From the NCBI RefSeq assembly GCF_022758145.1, contig NZ_JAJVDH010000004.1:310001-374000 (forward strand): DNA of 64,000 nucleotides. Reading direction: 5' to 3'. How positions within the stretch are numbered: the first letter of the stretch is position 1; each line of letters opens with the position of its first letter. Positions 36,305 to 44,587 of the stretch are shown here, piece by piece. The notes beneath the pieces were generated by a model. It searched no databases and was not told the DNA's origin. It was given only the letters and a program-made list of their open reading frames with translations. The position numbers and the translations under genes are program-made. The DNA comes from Pontibacter vulgaris (lineage in GTDB: Bacteria > Bacteroidota > Bacteroidia > Cytophagales > Hymenobacteraceae).

Positions 36305-36904
36305 ATGGAAGGAATAGATTGGTATAGTAAAACCGGATACACCGACTACCGAAACCATTACCGCGGAGACGACCAGCCTTTAGACCCAAGTGTATACAGG
36401 GGTGCATACAGACTGGATACTTACAGCCCTGAGAGGGATAGAACCACATACTATGGATTTGAAAGAGACAGGCACCAGGAAGAGCGGCATGGCAGAAACT
36501 ATGCACTAAACCGCTCCGGCAATATGCACTATGAAAACATGAAATGGGATGAGCGCGACAGAGGCGATTACAACCGCCGTTCTGACTATGAATCTGAGAA
36601 CCGTTTTGCCAGAAACCGTGACGAGCAATACAGACCAGACAGAGATGAAGCCCGGTATGGCAACCAAAACAGAGACAATTTCAGAGATGAGCGCGACTGG
36701 GACCGTGACCAATATAGAAACAGGCGCAATGAAAACTATGGCAACATGGCTGGCTCGCTGAGTGTTGGATATGATGGCGATTATTACCGGGAGCAGGAAC
36801 GCACACGCCATTACGACCCACTGACCGGGCAACTGCGTAACCAGCCTCGCCGCTACAACTCACCAAACGAGTATGGCTTTAACCCTGATTACGAACAATA
36901 TTAA
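36305..36904 (+). CDS. Intrinsically disordered Arg/Asp/Tyr/Asn-rich protein C
   Basis: A 199-aa cysteine-free protein. It opens MEGIDWYSKTGYTDYRNHYR and has a very charged centre (DERDRGDYNRRSDYESENRF and RDERDWDRDQYRNRRNENYG). A slightly more regular C-terminal portion follows (YDPLTGQLRNQPRRYNSPNE). No membrane segment, signal peptide or known domain is present. Composition matches A and B, which lie divergently upstream. The small hydrophilic gene at 36960 follows 55 bases later and is probably co-transcribed. Confidence 0.7.
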   Translation: MEGIDWYSKTGYTDYRNHYRGDDQPLDPSVYRGAYRLDTYSPERDRTTYYGFERDRHQEERHGRNYALNRSGNMHYENMKWDERDRGDYNRRSDYESENRFARNRDEQYRPDRDEARYGNQNRDNFRDERDWDRDQYRNRRNENYGNMAGSLSVGYDGDYYREQERTRHYDPLTGQLRNQPRRYNSPNEYGFNPDYEQY

Positions 36905-36959
36905 TAAACAACAGCATAGCGTACAGCCGTGCTTCCTAATTACTTAAACATAAACTCCT

Positions 36960-37172
36960 ATGAAAGCGAACGAAAAAGATAAATCGAAGAACGAGAATAA
37001 GAACATGAACCAAGGCAATAAAATGCCTAATGTACAGGGCCAGAACGCAGACAAAGATAAGATGATGAAAGGCCAAGTGGGCGGCGCACCATCGCAGAAA
37101 AGCGGCAGCCGTGGAAGTGCCGATGTACAGGACGGCGGCCAGGATATGGGCAGCAGTGCCGGTAGCCACTAA
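36960..37172 (+). CDS. Small hydrophilic disordered protein D, 70 aa
   Basis: A 70-aa protein of almost only Lys, Asn, Asp, Gly, Gln, Ser and Met, beginning MKANEKDKSKNENKNMNQGN and ending MGSSAGSH. It has no hydrophobic core and no cysteine. It resembles hydrophilin or small stress peptides in composition only. It follows disordered protein C on the same strand and is closed by a strong terminator. The function is not known. Confidence 0.6.
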   Translation: MKANEKDKSKNENKNMNQGNKMPNVQGQNADKDKMMKGQVGGAPSQKSGSRGSADVQDGGQDMGSSAGSH

Positions 37173-37186
37173 GTATAAATTACAAA

Positions 37187-37217
37187 CAAAAAAGCCAGGC
37201 AAATGCCTGGCTTTTTT
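37187..37217 (+). terminator. Terminator after the disordered-protein C/D unit
   Basis: The stem AAAAAGCCAGGCA / TGCCTGGCTTTTT has a 3-4 base loop and a T-run. An AAGTATA word sits between the stop codon and the stem. Confidence 0.88.
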
Positions 37218-37362
37218 GTTTAAAACGCAACGTAATCTTTTCGGCAAACAGCTATATGTAAACTAACTGATGAACCTCAATCCGTAAGCATAGTAGCCTT
37301 CGTACATTTGCTTAAACAAAGTAGTTTAATAGCTTGTTACCGGCGTGCAAATCTCCGTTCTG

Positions 37363-38139
37363 ATGACCATACTTACTAAAAAATATATTGCTTCGCTTTT
37401 ACAGCTGTTGCTTATCTCTAGTATGGTGTTGGCTTGCCAGGCACAACCGGCAGCAAACCAATTAAAGGCAAACCATATACTATGGACACAACTCTTACAA
37501 AAGCATGTTGAGCCCAATGGCAATGTCAGCTACAAAGGTTTTATACAAGACAAAGCAAAGCTGGATATGTACCTTGCACAGCTGAGTAAAGGCATTCCGG
37601 ACGAAAAAACCTGGAGCACAGAAGAACAGCTTGCTTACTGGATAAATGCTTATAATGCCTTTACAGTAAAGCTTATAGTTGATAACTACCCTGTTAAAAG
37701 TATAAAAGACCTGAACGGCAAACTGGCAGTACCACTTATAAATACAGTCTGGGATAAGAAATTCTTTAAACTGGGCGGTGTTGCGTATTCACTGAATAAC
37801 ATAGAGCATGATATCCTACGCAGGAAATTTAAGGAGCCTCGTATTCATTTTGCTATCAATTGTGCTTCCAGGTCTTGCCCGGTATTACGCCGCGAAGCTT
37901 ATACTGCTGCCAAACTGGAACTCCAGCTAACAGAACAAACACGCCTTTTCCTGAATGATCCTACTAAAAACAGGATTACGCCTGAAAAACCGAAACTTTC
38001 AAGTATATTCAATTGGTTTAGCAGCGATTTCACCAAGAATGGCAGCCTGGTCAGTTTTATTAATCAGTACGCGAAGGTAAAGATCAAACCTGGCGCCGAA
38101 ATTACCTACCTGGACTACGACTGGAGTCTGAACGAATAA
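37363..38139 (+). CDS. DUF547 lipoprotein
   Basis: A 258-aa protein from the ATG at 37363, with a lipobox signal ending LLISSMVLAC. DUF547 marks are present: LAYWINAYNAFTVKLIVDNY, NTVWDKKFFKLGGVAYSLNN, IEHDILRRKFKEPRIHFAIN and CASRSCPVLRREAY. These carry an Asn-Cys-Ala-Ser motif of possible catalytic use, since the fold is related to papain-like transglutaminases by some analyses (inference). It is the first gene of an operon with an FAD oxidoreductase (start 6 bases beyond its stop) and a polyferredoxin. Confidence 0.9.
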   Translation: MTILTKKYIASLLQLLLISSMVLACQAQPAANQLKANHILWTQLLQKHVEPNGNVSYKGFIQDKAKLDMYLAQLSKGIPDEKTWSTEEQLAYWINAYNAFTVKLIVDNYPVKSIKDLNGKLAVPLINTVWDKKFFKLGGVAYSLNNIEHDILRRKFKEPRIHFAINCASRSCPVLRREAYTAAKLELQLTEQTRLFLNDPTKNRITPEKPKLSSIFNWFSSDFTKNGSLVSFINQYAKVKIKPGAEITYLDYDWSLNE

Positions 38140-38145
38140 TTGCCG

Positions 38146-39531
38146 ATGCAGCAACACGAACATCTTGTTATAATTGGGAATGGCATTGCAGGCGTAACAC
38201 TGGCGCAGCAGGTTCGCAAACGCAGTAACGTCCGTATCACGCTCATTTCAGCTGAATCTGCCACGCATTTCTCGCGCCCCGCGCTTATGTATGTTTACAT
38301 GGGGCACATGCGCTACAAGGATATTGTACCTTACCCCGACTGGTATTGGCGCAAAAATAACATTACCCTAGTTCATGACCGGGTTGTAAGTATAGATTTT
38401 GAGCAGAAACAGTTGCATCTTCAAAAAGGCGAACCCATTACTTTCCATACTTTAGTACTTGCCACCGGATCTACCACTGCTTACTATAACTGGCCCGGCC
38501 AACACCTGAAAGGTGTGCAAGGGCTGGTAACCCTGCAGGACCTGGAGCAGATGGAAACGCAAACAAAAGGTATAAATGAGGCGGTAATTGTTGGCGGCGG
38601 ACTCATAGGTATCGAAATGGCCGAGATGTTGAAGAGCCGTGGAATAGCAGTTACGATGCTGGTACGTGATAAACTATACTGGCAAAATGTCCTGCCAGGA
38701 CAGGAAGCAACCCTGATCACACAGCACATTCAGAACCAAGGCATTAACCTGAAACTAACTACTGAACTCGATGAAATTTTGGGCGATACTGCCGGGCAGG
38801 TAGGCGCTGTAAAAACAAATACCGGAGAAACTATACCGTGCCAGTTTGTAGGCATTGCAACCGGTGTAAAACCCAATACAGATTTTCTCAGAAATACAGC
38901 GCTTCAGCTTAACAAAGGTATACTTATAGATAACCAGTTTAAAACCAATATCCCCGGTGTATATGCCATAGGCGACTGTGCCGAATTCCGAGAAAAATAC
39001 GAACAACAACCAGCACTTGAACAGCTCTGGTATACAGCACGCCTGCACGGAGAGGCGCTGGCTGCTATACTATGCGGCAAAGCACAAAACTATGAACGTG
39101 GCCCCTGGTTTAACTCGGCAAAATTCCTGAACATTGAGTACCAGACCTATGGCTATGTGCCAAATAGTTGGGATGAAACAAAATACGATTCGCTTTACTG
39201 GCAAAACACAGCTGGCACCAAAGCTATTCGCTTATTTTATGAACGCGATACCGAAATGCTCAAAGGTATAAATCTGCTAGGTATACGTTACCGCCACGAC
39301 CTCTGCCACCATTGGCTGAAGCAAAAGTATAAACTACAAGATGTAATCTATGAACTGGAAGCGGCCAATTTTGATCCGGAGTTCTATCGCCACTACGAGC
39401 CTGAGCTGAGACAACTTTACTTCAATAAATTTCCTGACAAAGCGCAGCAAAAAAAGCAAAATAGCTGGTGGCAGCTGCGCAAGAAATTTGGCTTGGCTAT
39501 GCATCTAGAAAACTCCGATAAGCCACTATGA
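38146..39531 (+). CDS. FAD/NAD(P)-dependent oxidoreductase
   Basis: A 461-aa pyridine nucleotide-disulphide oxidoreductase-fold flavoprotein, starting at the ATG 38146. It has an FAD-binding GNGIAGVTLAQQVRK, then LATGSTTAYYNWPGQ, an NAD(P) loop VIVGGGLIGIEMAEML, and the second FAD motif GVYAIGDCAEF. A C-terminal extension of about 100 residues, after residue about 340, is rich in Trp, Tyr and His. No redox-active CxxC is evident, so it resembles rubredoxin/ferredoxin reductase or nitrite-reductase-like small flavoproteins rather than disulphide reductases. It overlaps the polyferredoxin gene by four bases, suggesting that it passes electrons to that membrane protein. Confidence 0.9.
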   Translation: MQQHEHLVIIGNGIAGVTLAQQVRKRSNVRITLISAESATHFSRPALMYVYMGHMRYKDIVPYPDWYWRKNNITLVHDRVVSIDFEQKQLHLQKGEPITFHTLVLATGSTTAYYNWPGQHLKGVQGLVTLQDLEQMETQTKGINEAVIVGGGLIGIEMAEMLKSRGIAVTMLVRDKLYWQNVLPGQEATLITQHIQNQGINLKLTTELDEILGDTAGQVGAVKTNTGETIPCQFVGIATGVKPNTDFLRNTALQLNKGILIDNQFKTNIPGVYAIGDCAEFREKYEQQPALEQLWYTARLHGEALAAILCGKAQNYERGPWFNSAKFLNIEYQTYGYVPNSWDETKYDSLYWQNTAGTKAIRLFYERDTEMLKGINLLGIRYRHDLCHHWLKQKYKLQDVIYELEAANFDPEFYRHYEPELRQLYFNKFPDKAQQKKQNSWWQLRKKFGLAMHLENSDKPL

Positions 39532-40862
39532 CTACAACTTATACTTTCTACACTTCTGCCAAAATTTTAAAAATTGTTGGAGTTATACTTATGGCTGCTG
39601 GTTTGCTAGGTGTTTTAGTAGCATTTGCAGGGTATCAGGTTATTTCGCCGGTATACTTTGGACTTGGCGGAATTATGGCATTTTGTGCGGGTGGACTTAT
39701 CACCATCTGGCAGTTAAGAATGCAGAAGCCGGTGGCTGAGCAAAACAATTATACCTGGCAAAAGGATATTACTGCACGTGGTATTACCGGCTGGGTAATA
39801 GCCTTGGTACTGACAGGCTTTTATATTTTACTCTATTGGTTTCCGAATACCCTGAAGGGACTTGTTTTGGCTGTTGAGCCACTCAGCCGCTTATTGCGCC
39901 ATAAGCCCGCCGATCAGTGGTTCCTGTATGGCACGTTTTATACATTGGCGGTACTGGTAATGGGCGTGCACGCATTGCTTAAATATCGCAACAACCGTTA
40001 CCACATTATCCGCACCATTTCGGTTATGTTCTTTCAGCTCGGATTTGCTTTTCTGTTACCTGCACTCTTACTATTGTTTAACAAACCAGAGTTTTACTTC
40101 AGCTATTTCTGGCCGCTTAAGTATGATTATCTTTTCCCGGGAACGGTAAGTTATTTAGTGCAAGATGGCGCTGCAATGGGCACATTTATGGTATTTTGGG
40201 GAGCTATTCTTTCCTTTATAGCCACACCTGTGCTTACCTACTTTTACGGCAAAAGGTGGTATTGTTCATGGGTATGTGGCTGCGGCGGTCTTGCGGAAAC
40301 TGCCGGCGATCCATACCGTCATTTATCAGATAAAAGCCGTTCAGCCTGGCGCTGGGAAGTGGCCATCATCTACCCTGTTTTTGGTTTTATTATACTTACT
40401 ACCCTGCTGCTCTGGCTAAATTCCTGGAGCGAGGGCCGCATTTTAGGCAGTTTATCCCAGGGCTTTTCGGCTACCTATGGCTTTTTTATCGGGGCTATTT
40501 TTTCGGGTGTGGTAGGCGTTGGTTTTTACCCTATACTTGGCAACAGAGTTTGGTGTAGGTTTGGGTGCCCGATGGCTGCTTACCTGGGTTTGCTGCAAAA
40601 GCATTTATCGCGCTTCCGGATTACAACCAATGGTGGCCAGTGTATCTCATGCGGAAACTGCTCAACGTATTGCGAAATGGGGATAGATGTGCGCTGGTAT
40701 GCACAACAGGGGCAACCTGTTATCCGGGCCTCTTGTGTGGGCTGCGGCATTTGCGCACATGTTTGCCCGAGAGGAGTGCTTAAACTGGAAAACGGTCCTA
40801 CAGAAAACCGGTATGCGGCATCAGTACTAATAAACCGGAACGATGTGGACTTTTTAAGCTAG
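39528..40862 (+). CDS. NapH/NosR-like polyferredoxin membrane protein
   Basis: A 444-aa membrane iron-sulfur protein. About seven hydrophobic segments carry the paired RWYCSWVCGCGG and RFGCPMAAYLG motifs of the NosR/NapH/RdxA family. At the C-terminus are two 4Fe-4S sites, CISCGNCSTYC and CVGCGICAHVCPRG. It likely transfers electrons between the quinone pool or a flavoprotein and a periplasmic or cytosolic acceptor. Its start overlaps the FAD oxidoreductase stop (ATGA). A pair of inverted AAGTATA words follows its stop. Confidence 0.92.
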   Translation: MTTTYTFYTSAKILKIVGVILMAAGLLGVLVAFAGYQVISPVYFGLGGIMAFCAGGLITIWQLRMQKPVAEQNNYTWQKDITARGITGWVIALVLTGFYILLYWFPNTLKGLVLAVEPLSRLLRHKPADQWFLYGTFYTLAVLVMGVHALLKYRNNRYHIIRTISVMFFQLGFAFLLPALLLLFNKPEFYFSYFWPLKYDYLFPGTVSYLVQDGAAMGTFMVFWGAILSFIATPVLTYFYGKRWYCSWVCGCGGLAETAGDPYRHLSDKSRSAWRWEVAIIYPVFGFIILTTLLLWLNSWSEGRILGSLSQGFSATYGFFIGAIFSGVVGVGFYPILGNRVWCRFGCPMAAYLGLLQKHLSRFRITTNGGQCISCGNCSTYCEMGIDVRWYAQQGQPVIRASCVGCGICAHVCPRGVLKLENGPTENRYAASVLINRNDVDFLS

Positions 40863-40864
40863 GT

Positions 40865-40888
40865 TTATACTTTCATCAGCAAGTATAA
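40865..40888. repeat. AAGTATA inverted pair after polyferredoxin stop
   Basis: TTATACTT (40865-40872) and AAGTATAA (40881-40888) can pair across an 8-base loop. The first arm begins two bases after the stop codon. Confidence 0.8.
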
Positions 40889-40969
40889 CATGCTCGATTT
40901 TTGTAAAAGCAAAGTCATACTTTATATAAAGGGACTCAGAAAAAGTATCTAAATATAAATTGCGGCTGG

Positions 40970-41215
40970 CTATTGAAGTTCTTCCTGCTCCATATACTCC
41001 CACATTGCATCTTCGCTGGCACCGTTCTTGGCAGCATAAATCAGCATGGTTGTATATACTCCGATAAGCAGTAAGCTAAGCGGGATTGAAAAGACAAAAG
41101 ATACTATAAGCGTTTTCACCGGATCTGGCTTAGATTTCATTTTGGTAGAAGCATACCAAAAGAAAAGAATGTTGAAAATCCCAGAAAGTGCGATGAAATT
41201 GATAATATCTAGCAT
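40970..41215 (-). CDS. Small two-helix membrane protein, 81 aa
   Basis: An 81-aa protein with two hydrophobic segments (about residues 5-22 and 37-61) joined by a Lys/Pro-rich turn (KMKSKPDPVKTL). It ends in an acidic C-terminal tail (EDAMWEYMEQEELQ). No family recognised. It converges on the polyferredoxin operon. Confidence 0.6.
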   Translation of the reverse strand: MLDIINFIALSGIFNILFFWYASTKMKSKPDPVKTLIVSFVFSIPLSLLLIGVYTTMLIYAAKNGASEDAMWEYMEQEELQ

Positions 41216-41650
41216 TTGCTAAAAGTTAAGGTTAAACCATCATAACCAAGAAGCATGCCATGCCGCTTTCCAGCCAATACATTTCCTCTTTTTTTGATTA
41301 TAACAGCCACAATAAAACCAGTTAGTACTTAATTACTTAACCCTTTTCTAAAACAGGATAATGCAATTTAACAGCCACACGCTTAATATACAAGCTTATT
41401 CTCTAAAAAATTTACAAACCAAAATTCATACTGAATCCGAATGCTTTTGTAAATCCTGCTAAGTTGTGCAGCTTTCTGATAAATGACTTTTTCGGCTTAA
41501 AAGTTCAGCATGCATACTTTTAAAATCATAACTCTGCTTAAGCTTAGCTTAATACAGGTAAGTTTTTGTTATAACTTCAAAGTTGCACTTTAAGCTTAAC
41601 AAGGTTTACAAATTATTGTATCGCAGCTATTTGCAAAATAAGCTAAACAG
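41216..41650. other. Intergenic region, AT-rich, no gene seen
   Basis: Between the 81-aa membrane protein and the palindromic terminator. No ORF, repeat or promoter consensus could be supported. Confidence 0.4.
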
Positions 41651-41686
41651 AAGAAAGGCATCTATAATATTATAGATGCCTTTCTT
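41651..41686. terminator. Perfect 36-base palindrome, probable terminator
   Basis: AAGAAAGGCATCTATAAT is followed at once by its exact reverse complement (41651-41686). It lies just beyond the stop of the small minus-strand ORF at 41712-41810. Confidence 0.7.
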
Positions 41687-41711
41687 GCTGGTCAAAATAT
41701 TCAGGTAAATC

Positions 41712-41810
41712 TTAGCTATATTTTCTTCTGGCGTGGTCTGTATCCGATACTGCAACAAAAGAGACAAGTAATATTAAAAGTTGTTTACTTATTAATGCGA
41801 ATTTTTCCAT
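41712..41810 (-). CDS. Possible 32-aa membrane peptide
   Basis: An ATG at 41810 (minus strand) opens a 32-codon frame. A Lys-flanked hydrophobic core, KQLLILLVSFVAV, is followed by a polar basic tail (DTDHARRKYS). The palindromic terminator begins 25 bases after the stop, supporting a short transcript. No family recognised. It is similar in plan to the 43-aa peptide at 2160-2291. Confidence 0.38.
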   Translation of the reverse strand: MEKFALISKQLLILLVSFVAVSDTDHARRKYS

Positions 41811-42045
41811 AGTGATAGTATAATTTTAAATAGGCGGCTAAAATTGACGGAGCGCCTACCCTACTTAGCTTCCTATTCCGGCTCCGCCTGTAGGTTTAAC
41901 GGGTTTTTGCCTGATACGTTCGGAAAATTTACCTGTAAATCTTAAGTTTTAGCCATTAAATTAGCTCATAAACAGCTTATTGCCGTTTTAAACGTTGTTA
42001 CGCCATAGTTTTTATATATGTAATACTTCTCACTTTTTAGCCGTA
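41811..42045. other. Intergenic region upstream of the small peptide
   Basis: It contains a GC-richer patch (41833-41900, with GGCGG / CCGCC type complementarity) that may fold. Nothing else is assignable. The alcohol dehydrogenase terminator follows. Confidence 0.4.
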
Positions 42046-42083
42046 ATAAAAAAATCCGCCGAAGAATTAACCCCGACGGACTT
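42046..42083 (-). terminator. Terminator of the iron-type alcohol dehydrogenase gene
   Basis: On the minus strand, TCCGTCG / CGGCGGA (one G-U pair) is followed by a run of seven T, about 25 bases after the stop at 42108. Confidence 0.75.
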
Positions 42084-42107
42084 TAATTGTATTATATTTT
42101 GGCTGTG

Positions 42108-43265
42108 TTAAAGGCTCATGGTCAGAATCTGCTCCACATCGCCTACCTGAATATCAGCACGCTCGCCCAGGTTCTTCACGCCACGTTGTTCAAACCGCTG
42201 CACAATCTCCCGGATTGTTTCTTTATCAACATCATAATCCTTCAGCCTGGTGCGTATGTCCAGCGACTCAAAAAAGTTTACCGTAGCCTGTATAGTCGCC
42301 TCAATTCGTTCTTCTTCCCTGCCCTCAGTAATTCCCCAAACACGTTCGCCATATTGTAGTAACTTTTCACGTTTGGTATCGCGCTTGTAACGCAGCAAAG
42401 ATGGTAATACAATTGCCAGCGTACGGGCATGGTCTATACCATGCAGGGCGGTAAGTTCGTGGCCAATCATGTGCGTTGCCCAGTCGGTTGGCACACCTAC
42501 CCTGATCACCCCATTCAGGGCCATAGTGGCACACCACATAAAGTTAGCCATTACATCATATTTAGTTGGTTGCGCCAATACCTTCGGGCCTTCTTCTTTC
42601 AAAGTAATAAGTATAGATTCAGCCATGCGGTCCTGCAGCGGTGCGTTTACTGGGTAGGTCAGGTACTGCTCCAGCACGTGCGTAAAGGCATCTACCACAC
42701 CATTGCTTAACTGGCGAGGCGGCAAAGTATAACAGGTTTCTGGGTCAAGTACCGAGAACTTAGGAAAAGTGAACGGACTTCCGAAAGAAAACTTTTCTTT
42801 GGTTTCTTCGCGTGTAATCACAGATCCGGAGTTCATTTCAGAGCCGGTAGCCGGCAAGGTCAGTACCACACCAAAAGGTATGGCATGCGTTACCGGCGTC
42901 TTTTTGGAAAGGATGTCCCAGGGCTCTTCGCCTTTAAACGGAATAGCTGCCGCGATCAGTTTGGTACCGTCTATTACCGAGCCACCTCCTACTGCCAGGA
43001 TATAATCGATCTGCTCAGCCTTTGCCAGTTCAACTGCCTTCATCAATGTTTCGTAGCGCGGGTTCGGCTCTATGCCGCTAAATTCTACAACCTTGTGGTT
43101 CTTCAGCGCATCCATCACCTGTTCATACACACCGTTCTTTTTAATACTGCCTCCGCCATAGGTCATCAGAACGCGGGCTTCGGTTGGTATTTCCTTGGCA
43201 ACAGCTTTGATTTCGCCTTTTCCAAAAATGATCTTAACCGGATTATAGAATGTGAAATTGTTCAT
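42108..43265 (-). CDS. Iron-containing alcohol dehydrogenase (YqhD/BDH type)
   Basis: A 385-aa NAD(P)H-dependent alcohol/aldehyde dehydrogenase. It begins NNFTFYNPVKIIFGKGEIKA and has the nucleotide-binding AVGGGSVIDGTKLIAAA. The metal site includes Asp/His ligands in GVVDAFTHVLEQYLTYPVN and in HGIDHARTLAIVLPSLLRYK. This order matches the butanol dehydrogenase/YqhD branch, which reduces short and reactive aldehydes. The other oxidoreductase gene (43370) lies upstream on the same strand with a 104-base gap, so joint expression in aldehyde/enone detoxification is possible. Confidence 0.94.
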   Translation of the reverse strand: MNNFTFYNPVKIIFGKGEIKAVAKEIPTEARVLMTYGGGSIKKNGVYEQVMDALKNHKVVEFSGIEPNPRYETLMKAVELAKAEQIDYILAVGGGSVIDGTKLIAAAIPFKGEEPWDILSKKTPVTHAIPFGVVLTLPATGSEMNSGSVITREETKEKFSFGSPFTFPKFSVLDPETCYTLPPRQLSNGVVDAFTHVLEQYLTYPVNAPLQDRMAESILITLKEEGPKVLAQPTKYDVMANFMWCATMALNGVIRVGVPTDWATHMIGHELTALHGIDHARTLAIVLPSLLRYKRDTKREKLLQYGERVWGITEGREEERIEATIQATVNFFESLDIRTRLKDYDVDKETIREIVQRFEQRGVKNLGERADIQVGDVEQILTMSL

Positions 43266-43369
43266 ATTAATATGCTAATGATATACTTGTTACTACCTGG
43301 GGTAACCCAGAGATAAAATTTTTAAGGAAGAGAAATCAGGAACATACTTTATACTTGTTTTTAGGTATG

Positions 43370-44392
43370 CTAACGCCCTGCGCCACTATACTCGGCTACC
43401 TTTACGAGCTGTTTGCCAATGTTCTCGCCTTTAAACAAGCCCAGGAAAGCATGCGGTAATTGGTCGAAGCCTTCCAGAATATTCTCTTCGTACTGCAATT
43501 TACCTTCTTTTAGCCAACCTGCCAGCCCCGAGGCTGCTTCTCCAAACCGCTCCATATAATCACTGACTATAAAACCTTTCATCAGTGAGCTGGTCTTCAG
43601 GAGGATAGGCTCTACGCGCGGCCCTGTTGGGCGCGAAGTAGCATTGTAAAAAGCGATCTGACCACATACTGCAATGCGGGCAAATTTATTCAGCAAACTA
43701 TAAACTGCGTCCGATATCTCGCCACCTACATTGTCAAAGTATACATCTACGCCGTTAGGGCAGGCAGCAGCCAGGGCCTCCTGTATGTTACCTGTAGTTT
43801 TATAGTTAATGGCTTCATCAAAGCCCAGGTCCTGCTTCAGGTAGTTAACTTTATTATCGGAGCCAGCAATGCCTATTACGCGGCAACCTTTTATTTTAGC
43901 GATCTGCCCGACAACCGAACCAACTGCTCCTGCTGCCCCCGATACAACCACCGTTTCGCCTTCCTTCGGATCTCCTATAAAGATTAAGCCGCAATAAGCT
44001 GTCAGGCCGGGCATGCCAAGTATACCCAGGTGGTAACTTAATGGCGCCAGATTAGGGTCGATTTGAGTTAGCCCGTTACCATTAGATATGCTATAGGTTT
44101 GCCAGGGCAGGTTACCCATTACCACGGCGCCTTGTGGCAGCTGCTTGTTCCTGCTTTCTACTACTTCCGCTACTATACCACCTGTTATTGGCTCGTGTAG
44201 CTGATAAGGCGCCACATAAGATTTTGCCTCGCTCATGCGCCCCCGCATGTAGGGGTCTACGGAAATATAAAGTGATTTTAGCAGCACCTGTTCCTCCTGC
44301 AATTCCGGTAAGTCGTCTTCAATAAATTTAAACGTGTTATCGGTTGGCATGCCCTGCGGGCGCTCATTTAGTAATATGCTTCTTGCTCTCAT
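43370..44392 (-). CDS. NADP-dependent MDR oxidoreductase (CurA / leukotriene B4 dehydrogenase-like)
   Basis: A 340-aa zinc-free medium-chain reductase. It starts MRARSILLNERPQGMPTDNT and has the YISVDPYMRGRMSE segment, the nucleotide-binding VVSGAAGAVGSVVGQIAKIK and YFDNVGGEISDAVYSLL. These are marks of the curcumin reductase / prostaglandin reductase group, which reduces alpha,beta-unsaturated carbonyls with NADPH. It is the gene just upstream of the iron-type alcohol dehydrogenase on the same strand. Confidence 0.93.
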   Translation of the reverse strand: MRARSILLNERPQGMPTDNTFKFIEDDLPELQEEQVLLKSLYISVDPYMRGRMSEAKSYVAPYQLHEPITGGIVAEVVESRNKQLPQGAVVMGNLPWQTYSISNGNGLTQIDPNLAPLSYHLGILGMPGLTAYCGLIFIGDPKEGETVVVSGAAGAVGSVVGQIAKIKGCRVIGIAGSDNKVNYLKQDLGFDEAINYKTTGNIQEALAAACPNGVDVYFDNVGGEISDAVYSLLNKFARIAVCGQIAFYNATSRPTGPRVEPILLKTSSLMKGFIVSDYMERFGEAASGLAGWLKEGKLQYEENILEGFDQLPHAFLGLFKGENIGKQLVKVAEYSGAGR

Positions 44393-44500
44393 AGTTAATA
44401 AATCAGGTATACACTGATTACACGCATAACCAAAGACAGGAGTTATTGTTTGCCAGCTATACTGAGGATTCAGGACTTAAATAAGCATTCATGTAAAAGT

Positions 44501-44544
44501 AAAAACCTCCTGCTTATAGTCTATCATCAACTATAAACAGGAGG
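44501..44544 (-). terminator. Terminator of the anmK-susC-susD operon
   Basis: On the minus strand, a 15-bp stem (44530-44544 with 44506-44520, one mismatch) is followed by TTTTT. It lies 44 bases after the SusD stop. Confidence 0.8.
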
Positions 44545-44587
44545 CCATAAGTTAACATCCCTATACTTCAGGATGCCGTTTTATACT

